64,000 nt of DNA from Rivibacter sp049446155 (GCF_049446155.1 NZ_JBMSEE010000010.1:62001-126000); one strand, 5' to 3'. Positions 14,674 to 27,985 are shown, numbered from the stretch's first letter. Translations and numbers: made by a program. Notes: generated by a model from the sequence alone, not told the origin.

Positions 14674-17108
14674 GGCGCGGACTTCGCGGCGGCGCGAGGG
14701 GCGCGTCCGAGCCGGTGCTCGGCGGCCAGCACCGTGCGGGTCACGCCCAGCAAGGTGTCGGGCGTGACGCTGATCGAGGTGATGCCCAGCTCCACCAGCC
14801 ATGCGGCCATCTCGGGGTGGTCGCACGGCGCCTGGCCGCAGATGCCCACATGGCGCCCATTGCGCCGCGCGCCCTCGACGGCCTGCGCGATCATCGCCTT
14901 CACGCCCTCGTCGCGCTCGTCGAAGTCGAAGGCCACCAGCGCCGAGTCGCGGTCCACGCCGAGCACGAGCTGGGTGAGATCGTTCGAGCCGATGGAGAAG
15001 CCGTCGAACAGGCGCGCGAAGGCGTCGATCTGCACGACGTTGTTCGGGATCTCGCACATCACGTACACCTCCAGTCCGCGCTCGCCGCGCACCAGGCCGT
15101 GGGACGCCATCGCCGCGAGCACCCGCTCGGCCTCGGGCACGCGGCGGCAGAACGGGATCATCAACCTCACGTTGGCAAGGCCCATGTCCTCGCGCACGCG
15201 CTTCATCGCCGCGCACTCGAGCGCAAAGCCTTCGGCATAGGCCGGGTGCGCGTAGCGCGAGGCGCCCCGGAAACCGATCATCGGGTTCTCTTCCTTGGGC
15301 TCGAACCAGCGACCGCCGAGCAGGCTGGCGTACTCGTTGGTCTTGAAGTCCGACAGGCGCACGATCACCGGCTCGGGAAAGAAGGCCGCGGCGATGGTGC
15401 CCACGCCTTCGGCGAGCTCGCGCACGAAATGGTCAGCCGGCCGCGCGTGGCCGTGCGCGAGGCGCAGCAGCTGGTCGCGCTCGGCGGGGTCTTGCACGCG
15501 ATCGGGATGCACCAGTGCCATCGGGTGCACCTTGATGTGCTCGGCCACGATGAACTCCATGCGCGCCAGCCCGACCCCGTCGGTGGGCAGCAGCGCCGTC
15601 TGGAAGGCCGTGTCGGGGTTGCCCACGTTCACCATCACCCGCGTCTGCGGCCGCGCCAGCGTGGACAGGTCCACGCGTGTCGTCTCGAATGGCAGGACAC
15701 CGGCGTAGACGCGACCCACCGCGCCTTCGGCACACGAGACCGTGACCTCGTCACCGGTGCGCATGCGCGTGGTGGCGTCTTCGCATCCGACCACGGCCGG
15801 GATGCCCAGCTCGCGCGCCACGATGGCCGCATGGCAGGTGCGCCCGCCGCGGTTGGTGACCACCGCGGCAGCCGCCTTCATCACCGTGCCCCAGTCCGGC
15901 ATCGTGGTGTCGGCCACGAGCACGTCGCCGGGCCGGAAGTCGCTCAGCTCGGACACGTTCGACACCACGCGAACGCGTCCGCTGGCCACGCGCGCGCCCA
16001 CTGCGCGACCGGTGACCAGTGGCGCGGCCTTGGCATGCAGGCGCACCTCCTCCACCTCGTGCAGCGGGCGCCGCGAAGCCACGGTCTCGGGCCGCGCCTG
16101 CACGATGTAAAGCCGGCCGTCGAGGCCGTCCTTGGCCCACTCGATATCCATGGGCGTGGAGCAGCCGGCCTTGCGGCTGTAGTGCCGCTCGATGGCCACG
16201 CCGGCATCGGCCAGTTCGAGCACGTCGGCATCGTCGAGGCAGAAGCGATCCCGGTCCTCCTTGGACGTCGGCACGTTGCGCGTGGTCTCGCGCCCGGCGC
16301 CTTGCGAATAGACCATGCGCACGTCCTTGCCGCCGAGCTTGCGGCGCAGCACCGCGCGATGCCCGGCCTGCAGCGTGGGCTTGAAGACATAGAACTCGTC
16401 CGGGTCCACGGTGCCTTGGACCACGTTCTCGCCCAGACCCCAGGCGCCGGTGACGAACACCACGTCGCGAAAGCCGCTGTCGGTGTCGAGCGTGAACATC
16501 ACGCCGCTGGAGCCACGGTCGGATCGAACCATCTTCATGACGCCCACCGACTGGAGCACCTTGAAGTGGTCGAAACCCTTGCCGGCCCGATAGGCGATGG
16601 CGCGGTCCTTGAAGAGGCTGACGAAGCACAGCCTCACCGCGTCCAGCAGCCTGGCTTCACCCGCGATGTTCAGAAAGCTCTCGTGCTGGCCGGCGAAGCT
16701 GGCACCGGGCAGGTCTTCGGCGGTGGCCGAGCTGCGCACCGCCAGCGTGACATCGTCGCCGTACTCGGCGCGCAGCTTCGCATAGGCGGCCCTGATCTCG
16801 TCGGCCAGTTCGTCGGGCAGCGCCGCGGCCTGGACCGCGTCTCGCGCCGCCTGTGCCCGCCGCGCCAGGTCCTCCACGTCGGCCGCATCGAGCCCGTCCA
16901 GCGCGCGGTGCAGCCGCGGCCAGGCACCGGCGCGGTCCAGCGTGTGACGGTAGGCCTCGGCCGTGACAGCAAAGCCGTTGGGCACGCGCACGCCCTGGGA
17001 CGACAACTCCCGAACCATCTCGCCGAGCGACGCGTTCTTGCCGCCGACCAAGGGAACGTCGTCGACGCCCAGCTCGGTGAACCAGCGCACGTAGGTCGGC
17101 TTGTCCAT
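14670..17108 (-). CDS. ppsA: Phosphoenolpyruvate synthase
   Basis: This 812-residue PEP synthase converts pyruvate and ATP to phosphoenolpyruvate, AMP and phosphate for gluconeogenesis. The N-terminal ATP-grasp-like domain starts with VPLVGGKNASLGEMV. The swivelling phosphohistidine domain carries the catalytic His in GGRTCHAAIVARELGIPAVVG. The C-terminal TIM-barrel domain holds LLPTDGVGLARMEF and the catalytic Cys motif VGICGQAPCDHPE. Length and motifs fit PpsA and not pyruvate phosphate dikinase. It lies 71 bp downstream of the HyuAB gene on the same strand and overlaps the CBS gene by four bases. Confidence 0.96.
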   Translation of the reverse strand: MDKPTYVRWFTELGVDDVPLVGGKNASLGEMVRELSSQGVRVPNGFAVTAEAYRHTLDRAGAWPRLHRALDGLDAADVEDLARRAQAARDAVQAAALPDELADEIRAAYAKLRAEYGDDVTLAVRSSATAEDLPGASFAGQHESFLNIAGEARLLDAVRLCFVSLFKDRAIAYRAGKGFDHFKVLQSVGVMKMVRSDRGSSGVMFTLDTDSGFRDVVFVTGAWGLGENVVQGTVDPDEFYVFKPTLQAGHRAVLRRKLGGKDVRMVYSQGAGRETTRNVPTSKEDRDRFCLDDADVLELADAGVAIERHYSRKAGCSTPMDIEWAKDGLDGRLYIVQARPETVASRRPLHEVEEVRLHAKAAPLVTGRAVGARVASGRVRVVSNVSELSDFRPGDVLVADTTMPDWGTVMKAAAAVVTNRGGRTCHAAIVARELGIPAVVGCEDATTRMRTGDEVTVSCAEGAVGRVYAGVLPFETTRVDLSTLARPQTRVMVNVGNPDTAFQTALLPTDGVGLARMEFIVAEHIKVHPMALVHPDRVQDPAERDQLLRLAHGHARPADHFVRELAEGVGTIAAAFFPEPVIVRLSDFKTNEYASLLGGRWFEPKEENPMIGFRGASRYAHPAYAEGFALECAAMKRVREDMGLANVRLMIPFCRRVPEAERVLAAMASHGLVRGERGLEVYVMCEIPNNVVQIDAFARLFDGFSIGSNDLTQLVLGVDRDSALVAFDFDERDEGVKAMIAQAVEGARRNGRHVGICGQAPCDHPEMAAWLVELGITSISVTPDTLLGVTRTVLAAEHRLGRAPRAAAKSAP

Positions 17109-17179
17109 GGCGCCAGACTAGGACGAGCCTTGCGCGCGCCCTTGACCTGGCGCAAGGCACGGCACGCGAGCCTCGCCGG

Positions 17180-20842
<3,663 letters not shown>

Positions 20843-20909
20843 CGGACCCGAAGGGTCGACGACCCAGCGCGCGCCGTCAACCACTGCTCGAACGCCGCTC
20901 GAGTCCCAT

Positions 20910-22607
20910 TCAGCCGGCCACGGCCACCCGGTTGCGCCCGCCGCGCTTGGCGGCATAGAGCGCGTCGTCGGCGCGGCGCAGCAGCGCGACCGGATCGCTC
21001 ACGGCCTCCATCTGCGGCGTCAGCGTCGCGACGCCGATGCTCGCGGTCACGGTGCCGACCGGCTCGACCGGCTCCAGCGCGATCGCGCGGCGCAGCTTCT
21101 CGGCCACCTCGTGCGCCTGCGGCGCGCCGGTGGCCGGCAGCAGCACGAGGAACTCCTCGCCGCCTTGGCGCGCGACGAAGTCGGTGGCGCGCAGCATGCG
21201 CGGCAGGCGCTGCGCGAGCTCGCGCAGCACCGCGTCGCCGGCCTCGTGGCCATGCTGATCGTTGATGCGCTTGAAGCAGTCGACGTCGACCACCAGCGCC
21301 GACAGCGGACGGCCGTGGCGGCGCACGCGCGCGATCTCGTCGAGCAGCCGCTCGTCGGCGCTGCGGCGGTTGTGCAGGCCGGTCAGCGCGTCGCGCCGCG
21401 CCAGGCGGTCGAGCTCCTCGTTGGCGCGCTCGAGCTCGGCGGTGCGCTCCTCCACGCGCGACTCCAGCGTGCGGTTGGCCTCCTCCAGCGCATGCTCGCG
21501 CGCGACCAGCCTGCGCGTCATCGCGTTCAGCGCGGACGACAGCTGTTCCAGCTCGCGCGCTGGGCCGCCGGCCGGGATCGCGACCTCCAGGTCGCCGCGC
21601 TCGATGCGCTGCGCCGCCTGCGCCATGCGCTCCAGCGGCCGTGCATAGCGCCCGGCGCTCCACCAGCCCACGGCCGCGGCCGCCAGGGCGATCAGCGCGC
21701 CGACCGCCAGCATGGCGTGGCGAGCCGCCATCGCGCTGGCCAGCGCCGCCTCGGCCGGCTGCTGCACCACCACGGTCCAGCCGAGGTCCGTGACCGGGCT
21801 GCGCGGCAGCATCGGCGCGTGCACGGTCAGGTAGCGTTCGCCGTCGCTCCAGACCTGCAGCGCCGGTTCGTCGGCGAGCGTTCCCGGCGGCTGCAGCGAA
21901 GCGCCCTCGCCGTCTGGACGCAGGATCACCGCGCCGCGGCGGTCGAGGATGAACACGCGCACGCCGCGCGCGCCGGTGTCGCGCTGCACCTGGCCGATCA
22001 CGTCGCGCGCCCATGACCAGTGGCCGTGCGCGGCCAGCACCCCGATCACGCTGCCTGCGGGGTCGCGCAGCGGCGTCGCAAAGTCGATGAAGCGCGGCGG
22101 CTCGCCCGGGGCCGAGCTCGGCAGCAGCGTGGCCAGCAGCTGTGCCGGGTGGACGTCCCCGGTGAACGCGCCTGACCGACCGCGCCGGAACCACTCGCGC
22201 GAGCCGACATCGGCGCCGACCAGCAGGCCGCCGGTCGCGGCGCGCACGCGGCCGTCGATGCCGGTGACGCCGATCCAGGCGAAGCTCGGGTTCTGCGCGT
22301 GCAGCTGGTGCAGCAGCTCGTTCCAGCGCGATGGGTCGAGGCCGCGGGCGGCCACCTCCGGCGTCGCGGCGAGCAGCTCGAGGTCGTTCATGCGCTCGGC
22401 CACGCCATCGGCCAGCAACGCCGAGACGCTCACCGCCACCATGCGCAGGTACTCGCCCTGCTCGCGCGCCAGGCGCTCGCCGACCATCGAGCCGGCGACC
22501 ACCGACAGCAGCGCCGTCACTGCCGCCGCGAGCAGGCCGAAGCCGATCGCCACCCGGGTGCGAAAGCTCGGGAGTTCCGACAGGGGGAGGAATCGCAGAC
22601 GGTTCAC
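20910..22607 (-). CDS. Membrane diguanylate cyclase with periplasmic sensor, HAMP and GGDEF domains
   Basis: This 565-residue inner-membrane signalling enzyme makes cyclic di-GMP. The first transmembrane helix lies about residues 18-42. A periplasmic Cache-like sensor region follows to about residue 285, then a second transmembrane helix (HAMLAVGALIALAAAAVGWW). A HAMP domain, a coiled coil (LEEANRTLESRVEERTAELE) and the GGDEF domain complete it. The active-site motif is RQGGEEFLVLL, the active GGEEF form. The product-inhibition I-site RATD lies exactly five residues before it, so feedback control is expected. It lies between the HyuAB gene and dedA on the same strand, without functional linkage to either. 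Confidence 0.93.
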   Translation of the reverse strand: MNRLRFLPLSELPSFRTRVAIGFGLLAAAVTALLSVVAGSMVGERLAREQGEYLRMVAVSVSALLADGVAERMNDLELLAATPEVAARGLDPSRWNELLHQLHAQNPSFAWIGVTGIDGRVRAATGGLLVGADVGSREWFRRGRSGAFTGDVHPAQLLATLLPSSAPGEPPRFIDFATPLRDPAGSVIGVLAAHGHWSWARDVIGQVQRDTGARGVRVFILDRRGAVILRPDGEGASLQPPGTLADEPALQVWSDGERYLTVHAPMLPRSPVTDLGWTVVVQQPAEAALASAMAARHAMLAVGALIALAAAAVGWWSAGRYARPLERMAQAAQRIERGDLEVAIPAGGPARELEQLSSALNAMTRRLVAREHALEEANRTLESRVEERTAELERANEELDRLARRDALTGLHNRRSADERLLDEIARVRRHGRPLSALVVDVDCFKRINDQHGHEAGDAVLRELAQRLPRMLRATDFVARQGGEEFLVLLPATGAPQAHEVAEKLRRAIALEPVEPVGTVTASIGVATLTPQMEAVSDPVALLRRADDALYAAKRGGRNRVAVAG

Positions 22608-22652
22608 GTCAGGCCTTCTGCGCGCCTGCGGGCCGGTTGGAGCCGCGTGGTC

Positions 22653-23300
22653 TCAGCTCGAAGCCGCGGCGCGGCGCGCGCGCCACGCGCCGCCGATCGC
22701 GATCAGCCCGGGCACGAGGATCAGCGCCCAGATGATCTTCTCGAGATGCCGCTGCACGAACGGCAGGTTGCCGAAGAAGTATCCGGCCAGCGTGACGCCC
22801 ACGACCCACAGCAGCGCTCCGCCCACGTTGAACAGTGTGAACTTCGTGCGGCTCATCGCGGCCACCCCGGCGACGAAGGGCGCGAAGGTGCGGATGAAGG
22901 GCATGAAGCGCGCAATGACGATGGTGATGCCGCCGTAGCGCTCGTAGAAGGCGTGGGCCTGGTCGAACGCGCGCTTGTTGAACCAGCGCGACTGCTCCCA
23001 TCGAAACACCTTCGGACCGAACCAGCGCCCGATCGTGTAGTTGCACTGGTCGCCCAGGATGGCCGCGGCCAGCAGCAGCGCCATCGCCAGCGGCAGGTTC
23101 AACAGGCCCGCGCCGGCCAGCGTGCCGACCACGAACAGCAGCGAATCGCCCGGCAGGAAGGGCATCACGACCACGCCGGTCTCGACGAAGACGATCACGA
23201 ACAGCAGCGCGTACACCCAGATGCCGTACTGGGCGACGAACGCGGCGAGGTGCGCGTCGACGTGGAGGATGAAGTCAATCAGGAAGCTCAGGAGGTCCAT
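22653..23300 (-). CDS. DedA family membrane protein
   Basis: This 215-residue DedA/VTT-superfamily inner-membrane protein has hallmarks FVETGVVVMPFLPGDSLLF near residue 40 and the amphipathic motif RFMPFIRTFAPFVAGVAAM near residue 130. The basic residues correspond to those implicated in lipid flipping and proton-coupled function. Family members support undecaprenyl-phosphate recycling and membrane homeostasis. I chose MDLLSFLIDFILHVD at 23300, giving the normal family length. It lies 43 bp downstream of the kefB-type gene on the same strand and is likely in the same operon. Confidence 0.93.
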   Translation of the reverse strand: MDLLSFLIDFILHVDAHLAAFVAQYGIWVYALLFVIVFVETGVVVMPFLPGDSLLFVVGTLAGAGLLNLPLAMALLLAAAILGDQCNYTIGRWFGPKVFRWEQSRWFNKRAFDQAHAFYERYGGITIVIARFMPFIRTFAPFVAGVAAMSRTKFTLFNVGGALLWVVGVTLAGYFFGNLPFVQRHLEKIIWALILVPGLIAIGGAWRARRAAASS

Positions 23301-23343
23301 CGTTGGGCGCTGGCGTCGAAAGGAAGATTCGGGGATGTGGAGG

Positions 23344-24990
23344 TCACAGGCGCGCTCGCACCGCGCGCGCGATCTGCTGCGCCTGCTCGTCGAGCGCGTC
23401 GCAGACAAAGGCGGCGCCGAAGTCGCGCAGCCACGCGCCCTCGGCGTCGTTGGCGGCCGCGCCGATGATCGCGATGCGCGGGTTCAGCTCGCGCACGGCG
23501 CGGCACACGCGCATCTTCTCGACCAGCGGCAGGTCGGCCACCACCAGCAGCCGCGCGCGTCGCGCGCCGGCCGCCTCGAGCAGGCCGGGGCTGGCGACGT
23601 CGCCGACGAGCTGGCTGACCCGCTGCGGCAGGCTGTCGAGCGCGCCACCGGCCTCGGGCTGCAGGAGCGTCATCGGCACGCCGGCGCCTGCCAGGCGCTG
23701 CAGCACGCGCCCGCCCAGCGAGCCGCCGCCTGCCAGCAGCACCGGCGGTGCGGCGGCGTCGGCCGCCAGGTCCGAGGCGGGCGCGGCCTCGACGGCCTCG
23801 GCCATCGCGGCGCTGGTCGGCCGCTCGGACGGCACGAAGCGCTCGACGGCGCGAAACAGCAGCGGGTTCAGCGCGATCGAGACGATGGCCGCCACCACCA
23901 GCGCATCGAGCGCCTCGCGCGGCAGCACGCCCAGGCCAAGTCCCAGGCTGGCGAGGATGAACGAGAACTCGCCGATCTGGGCCAGGCCCACGCCGACCGT
24001 CGCCGCGGTGCGCGGCGTGTCGCGATAGGCCAGCACGATGCCCACCGCAACCAGCGGCTTGAGCACCAGCACCACGCCCAGCACCGCCAGCACCATCAGG
24101 GGCTGCTCGGCCACGAAGGCCGGGTTGAACAGCATGCCGACCGAAACGAAGAACAGCGCCGAAAAGACGTCGCGAAACGGCCCCATGTCGGCCGCCGCCT
24201 GCGGGCCGAAGCGCGACTGGCCGACCACCAGGCCGCCGAAGAAGGCGCCCAGCGCCACCGAGACATGGAAGACCTCCGCCGCGATCACCGCGATGCCCAG
24301 CGCCAGCACGAACACGGTCAGCGTGAACAGCTCGCTCGATTGCGAACCGGCCGCGCGCTCCAGTGCGCGGTGCGCAAGGCGCGATCCGACCAGCATCACG
24401 ACGGCGCCGAACGCCACCACCTTGCCCAGCGCGATCAGCAGCGCCTCGCCGGTCTCGAGCGCGTCGGCGCCACCGCTGGCGATCACCGGCAGCACCACCA
24501 GCGCCGCCACGGTGAACAAGTCCTCCGCGATCAGCCAGCCCACGGCCACATGGCCGTCGCGCGAGCTCAGGCGCTGTCGCTCGACCAGCATGCGCGTCAG
24601 CACCACGGTGCTGGCCACGGCCAGCGCCATGCCGAACACCAGGCCCGCCGTGTTGGACCAGCCGAACCAGCGCGCCACGCCCCAGCCGGCCGCCGCGGCG
24701 AGCGCGCTTTGCGCCACCGCGCCCGGCACCGCGAGGCGCCACACGCGCAGCAGCTCCTGCGGATGGAAATGCTGGCCGACGCCGAACATCAGCAGGATCA
24801 CGCCGATCTCGGCCAGCTGCGAAGCGAGCGACTGGTCGGCGACGAAGCCTGGCGTGTGCGGCCCGACGATGATGCCGGCGGCCATGTAGCCGACCAGGGT
24901 CGACAGGCCGAGCCGCTGCGTGATCCATCCCAGCACGAGCGCCGCGGCGAGCCCGCCGGCGAGGGTGATGATGATGTCGAGGTTGTGCAT
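23344..24990 (-). CDS. KefB/YbaL-type monovalent cation:proton antiporter (CPA2)
   Basis: This 548-residue membrane antiporter of the CPA2 family has about twelve transmembrane segments in residues 1-385. Family motifs include ERQRLSSRDGHVAVGWLIAEDLF and GLAQIGEFSFILASLGL. A cytosolic RCK/TrkA-N domain (about residues 412-545) starts VLLAGGGSLGGRVLQRLAGAG, a glycine-rich nucleotide-binding loop slightly altered from the usual GYGRVG form. The order of domains matches E. coli YbaL/KefB, which move K+ for H+ and may be gated by nucleotides or glutathione adducts. It begins a two-gene unit with dedA and is divergent from mutL. Confidence 0.9.
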   Translation of the reverse strand: MHNLDIIITLAGGLAAALVLGWITQRLGLSTLVGYMAAGIIVGPHTPGFVADQSLASQLAEIGVILLMFGVGQHFHPQELLRVWRLAVPGAVAQSALAAAAGWGVARWFGWSNTAGLVFGMALAVASTVVLTRMLVERQRLSSRDGHVAVGWLIAEDLFTVAALVVLPVIASGGADALETGEALLIALGKVVAFGAVVMLVGSRLAHRALERAAGSQSSELFTLTVFVLALGIAVIAAEVFHVSVALGAFFGGLVVGQSRFGPQAAADMGPFRDVFSALFFVSVGMLFNPAFVAEQPLMVLAVLGVVLVLKPLVAVGIVLAYRDTPRTAATVGVGLAQIGEFSFILASLGLGLGVLPREALDALVVAAIVSIALNPLLFRAVERFVPSERPTSAAMAEAVEAAPASDLAADAAAPPVLLAGGGSLGGRVLQRLAGAGVPMTLLQPEAGGALDSLPQRVSQLVGDVASPGLLEAAGARRARLLVVADLPLVEKMRVCRAVRELNPRIAIIGAAANDAEGAWLRDFGAAFVCDALDEQAQQIARAVRARL

Positions 24991-25036
24991 GGGGGCGGTC
25001 AGCGCGCGCAGCAGGGCCGCCCCCAGCGCGCCGAGA

Positions 25037-25073
25037 CCCCCGCGGGGGCAGCGAGCACCGTGAGCGTCGGGGC
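25037..25073. repeat. Burkholderiales-type intergenic palindromic repeat, copy B
   Basis: This element holds a CCCCCGCGGGGG palindrome followed by CAGCGAGCACCGTGAGCGTCGGGGC. It is the inverse-strand counterpart of the repeat at 6155-6200, sharing both outer motifs and differing in the middle. It lies in the 155-bp divergent gap between the antiporter gene and mutL, about 70 bp upstream of mutL. Confidence 0.55.
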
Positions 25074-25133
25074 TTCTTCCTAGCTGCGCGGACCATACCA
25101 GCAGATCACGACGGATCCGCCGCAGGGCGCTCC

Positions 25134-25145
25134 TAGAATCGCACG
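25134..25145 (+). promoter_or_regulatory. -10 hexamer TAGAAT six bases before mutL ATG
   Basis: TAGAAT (25134-25139) plus six bases leads directly into the mutL ATG at 25146. No Shine-Dalgarno sequence is present, so a leaderless mutL mRNA is predicted. No convincing -35 box is visible. Confidence 0.5.
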
Positions 25146-27014
25146 ATGAATGACGTGCTGAGCGCCGCGCGCGCGCGCCGACCGATCCGCGAGCTGCCCG
25201 ACGAACTGGTCAGCCAGATCGCCGCCGGCGAAGTGGTCGAGCGCCCCGCCTCGGTGGTGCGCGAGCTGGTCGACAACGCGCTCGATGCCGGCGCGGCCCA
25301 GGTCACGGTCAAGCTCGAGGCCGGCGGCGTGCGCCGCATCGTCGTCGAGGACGACGGCATCGGCATCGCACCCGACGAGCTCCCGCTGGCGCTCAAGCGC
25401 CACGCGACCAGCAAGATCGGCAACCTCGCCGAGCTGGAGCAGGTCGCAACGATGGGCTTTCGCGGCGAGGCGCTGGCGGCGATCGCCTCGGTGGCCGAGG
25501 TCTCGATCGCCAGCCGCACCGCCGACGCCGCGCATGCGATGCGCATCGACGCGCGCAGCGGCGAGCTGGCGCCGGCGGCGCGTGCGGTCGGCACCAGCAT
25601 CGAGGTGCGCGAGCTGTTCTTCGCGACGCCCGCGCGCCGCAAGTTCCTCAAGACCGACGCGACCGAGCTCGCGCATTGCGTCGAGGCGGTGCGCCGCCAC
25701 GCGCTGGCGCGCCCCGACGTCGGCTTCGCGGTCTGGCACGAGGGCAAGTTGGTCGAGCAGTGGCGCGCCGCCGGCGCGCCGGGCGACGAGGCCGCGTTCG
25801 AGGCACGCGCGCGCGCCGTGCTCGGCGAGGACTTCGTCGCCGCGAGCCGCGCGGTCGCGCTTTCGCTCGGGCCGATGCGCATCCGCGGCCGCGCCGGCCT
25901 GCCCGATGCCGCGCGCTCGCGCGCCGACACGCAGTACGTCTACGTCAACGGCCGCTTCGTGCGCGACAAGCTCATCGCCCACGGCGTGCGCAGCGCCTAC
26001 GAAGACGTGCTGCACGGCGCGCGCCAGCCGGTCTACCTGCTGCACATCGAGATCGCGCCGGAGCGCGTCGACGTCAACGTCCACCCGACCAAGATCGAGG
26101 TGCGCTTTCGCGACGGCCGCGAGGTGCACCAGGCGGTGCGCCGCGCGGTGGAAGCGGCGCTGGCATTGCCGCGCCATGGCGCGGATGCCGCGCCGGCATC
26201 GGCCGCCGCGGCGCCTGCGTTCACGGCGCCCGCCTTCGCCCCCGCCGTGGCGCCAACCTGGGGCGCGCAAGCGCCCTTGGGCCTCGCCACGCCGCGCTTC
26301 GACGCGAACGAACCGCCCGGGCCGTGGCGCTTTGCCGAGCCGATCGAGGCGACGGCGCCTGCAACGCTGCCACTCGCCGAAGCCGTGCCGCCGCGTGCCG
26401 ATGGCCATGCCGGGCACGCCGATGCCGAGGACTGGCCGCTCGGCCGCGCGCTCGCCCAGCTCGGCGGCGCCTACGTGCTGGCCGAGAACCGCCATGGCCT
26501 CGTGATCGTCGACATGCACGCGGCGCACGAGCGCATCGTCTACGAGCGCCTCAAGGCCGGCCTGGGCGCGGCCCGCATCGAGTCGCAGCCGCTGCTGATC
26601 CCGGCCACCTTCGCCGCGACGCCGACCGAGGTGGCCACCGCCGAGGCGCAGGCCGAGGCGCTCGCGCGCCTGGGCCTGGACATCGCGCCCTTGTCGCCCG
26701 GCGTGCTGGCGATCCGTGCGCGCCCGGCCGCGCTGGCCGCAGGCGACGTGGTCGAGCTCGCGCGCTCGGTGCTCGCGGAGCTGGCCCGCTTCGACGCCAG
26801 CGGCGCGATCGAGCGCGCCCAGCACGAGATCCTCGCCACCATGGCCTGCCACGGCGCGGTGCGCGCGAACCGCCAGCTCACGCTGGTCGAGATGAACGCG
26901 CTGCTGCGCGACATGGAAGCGACCGAGCGCGCCGACCAGTGCAATCACGGCCGGCCCACCTGGCGGCAGGTCACGCTGAAAGAACTCGACACCCTCTTCT
27001 TGCGGGGGCGCTGA
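25146..27014 (+). CDS. mutL: DNA mismatch repair protein MutL, endonuclease type
   Basis: This 622-residue mismatch-repair ATPase links MutS recognition to strand incision. The N-terminal GHKL ATPase motifs are ELVDNALDAGA, VVEDDGIGI and MGFRGEALAAIASV. A Pro/Ala-rich linker (about residues 345-415) leads to the C-terminal dimerisation domain. That domain carries DMHAAHERIVYE, which fits the metal-binding endonuclease signature DxHAx2Ex4E, plus the accessory motifs MACHGAVRAN and CNHGRPTW. E. coli MutL lacks these, so this MutL probably nicks DNA itself, and a MutH partner need not exist. It is divergent from the antiporter gene. Confidence 0.97.
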   Translation: MNDVLSAARARRPIRELPDELVSQIAAGEVVERPASVVRELVDNALDAGAAQVTVKLEAGGVRRIVVEDDGIGIAPDELPLALKRHATSKIGNLAELEQVATMGFRGEALAAIASVAEVSIASRTADAAHAMRIDARSGELAPAARAVGTSIEVRELFFATPARRKFLKTDATELAHCVEAVRRHALARPDVGFAVWHEGKLVEQWRAAGAPGDEAAFEARARAVLGEDFVAASRAVALSLGPMRIRGRAGLPDAARSRADTQYVYVNGRFVRDKLIAHGVRSAYEDVLHGARQPVYLLHIEIAPERVDVNVHPTKIEVRFRDGREVHQAVRRAVEAALALPRHGADAAPASAAAAPAFTAPAFAPAVAPTWGAQAPLGLATPRFDANEPPGPWRFAEPIEATAPATLPLAEAVPPRADGHAGHADAEDWPLGRALAQLGGAYVLAENRHGLVIVDMHAAHERIVYERLKAGLGAARIESQPLLIPATFAATPTEVATAEAQAEALARLGLDIAPLSPGVLAIRARPAALAAGDVVELARSVLAELARFDASGAIERAQHEILATMACHGAVRANRQLTLVEMNALLRDMEATERADQCNHGRPTWRQVTLKELDTLFLRGR

Positions 27015-27069
27015 CCTCTTGTTGCGGGGTCGATGAACTTTCGGCGCAGGTCCAGACTCGGATCGCGCC

Positions 27070-27945
27070 ATGGAAAACCGCATCCGCCTCACCGGCCGCG
27101 CATGGTGGCGCGGCCTCGCGATCGCCGGCCTTGCCAGCGCCGGACTGATCGGTTGCGCATCGCTCGATGCGCAGCAGCGGCGCTGGATCTTCCAGCCCAG
27201 CAAGAACACCTGGGGCGGCGCGGCGGCGCTGTCCGAGCAGATGCAAAGCGTGTGGATCGACTTCGCCTCGGCGGAGTCGGGCGAGCCGGTGCGCCTGCAC
27301 GGGCTGTGGCATCCGCAGGCGCGCGCCGACGCGCCGCGCGTGCTCTACCTGCACGGCGCGCGCTGGGACGTGGCCAGCAGCGCGCGGCGCATCCAGCGCC
27401 TGCACGACCTCGGCTTCTCGGTGCTGGCGATCGACTACCGCGGCTTCGGCCGCAGCAGCGACGCCCTGCCGTCCGAGGAGAGCGCAGCCGAGGATGCCCG
27501 CGCCGCCTGGGAGTGGCTGGCCGCGCAGACGCCCGCGGCGCAAGACGCGCCGCGCTTCGTCTACGGTCATTCGCTCGGCGGTGCGATCGCGGTGCGCCTG
27601 GCCAGCGAGGTCAACGACGAGGCCGGGCTCGTCGTCGAGGCCAGCTTCACGTCGATTCCCGACGTCTACGCCTCGATGAGCTTCGGCTGGCTGCCGCTGG
27701 CGCCGCTGATCACGCAGCGCTTCGATGCGGCCACGCGCATCGCGCTCGTGAAGGCGCCGGTGCTGGTGGTGCATGGCAGCCACGACGCGACGATCCGCCC
27801 CGAGCTTGGCCGCGCGCTGTACGAGCGCGCGGTCACGCCCAAGCGGCTGGTGCTGGTCGAAGGCGGCAACCACCACAACAGCAGCGCACTCGGCCAGGTG
27901 GCCATCCGGGAAGCGCTGCGGGAGCTGTTCGGCCTGGGCGAGTGA
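27070..27945 (+). CDS. Alpha/beta-hydrolase lipoprotein
   Basis: This 291-residue putative serine hydrolase carries an N-terminal lipoprotein signal (ASAGLIGCASLD, lipobox Cys near residue 33), so it is probably anchored to a membrane on the periplasmic side. The alpha/beta-hydrolase core shows LYLHGARWDVASSAR, the nucleophile elbow YGHSLGGAIA, the acid region VVHGSHDATI and a His in EGGNHHNSS. It resembles the BEM46/YfhR group of uncharacterised hydrolases. Substrate unknown. It sits 55 bp after mutL and 40 bp before the pseudouridine synthase on the same strand, but the cluster has no common theme. Confidence 0.85.
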   Translation: MENRIRLTGRAWWRGLAIAGLASAGLIGCASLDAQQRRWIFQPSKNTWGGAAALSEQMQSVWIDFASAESGEPVRLHGLWHPQARADAPRVLYLHGARWDVASSARRIQRLHDLGFSVLAIDYRGFGRSSDALPSEESAAEDARAAWEWLAAQTPAAQDAPRFVYGHSLGGAIAVRLASEVNDEAGLVVEASFTSIPDVYASMSFGWLPLAPLITQRFDAATRIALVKAPVLVVHGSHDATIRPELGRALYERAVTPKRLVLVEGGNHHNSSALGQVAIREALRELFGLGE

Positions 27946-27985
27946 GCCTCGCGTGGTCCAATCGGCATCGACGTCGATTGCGACC

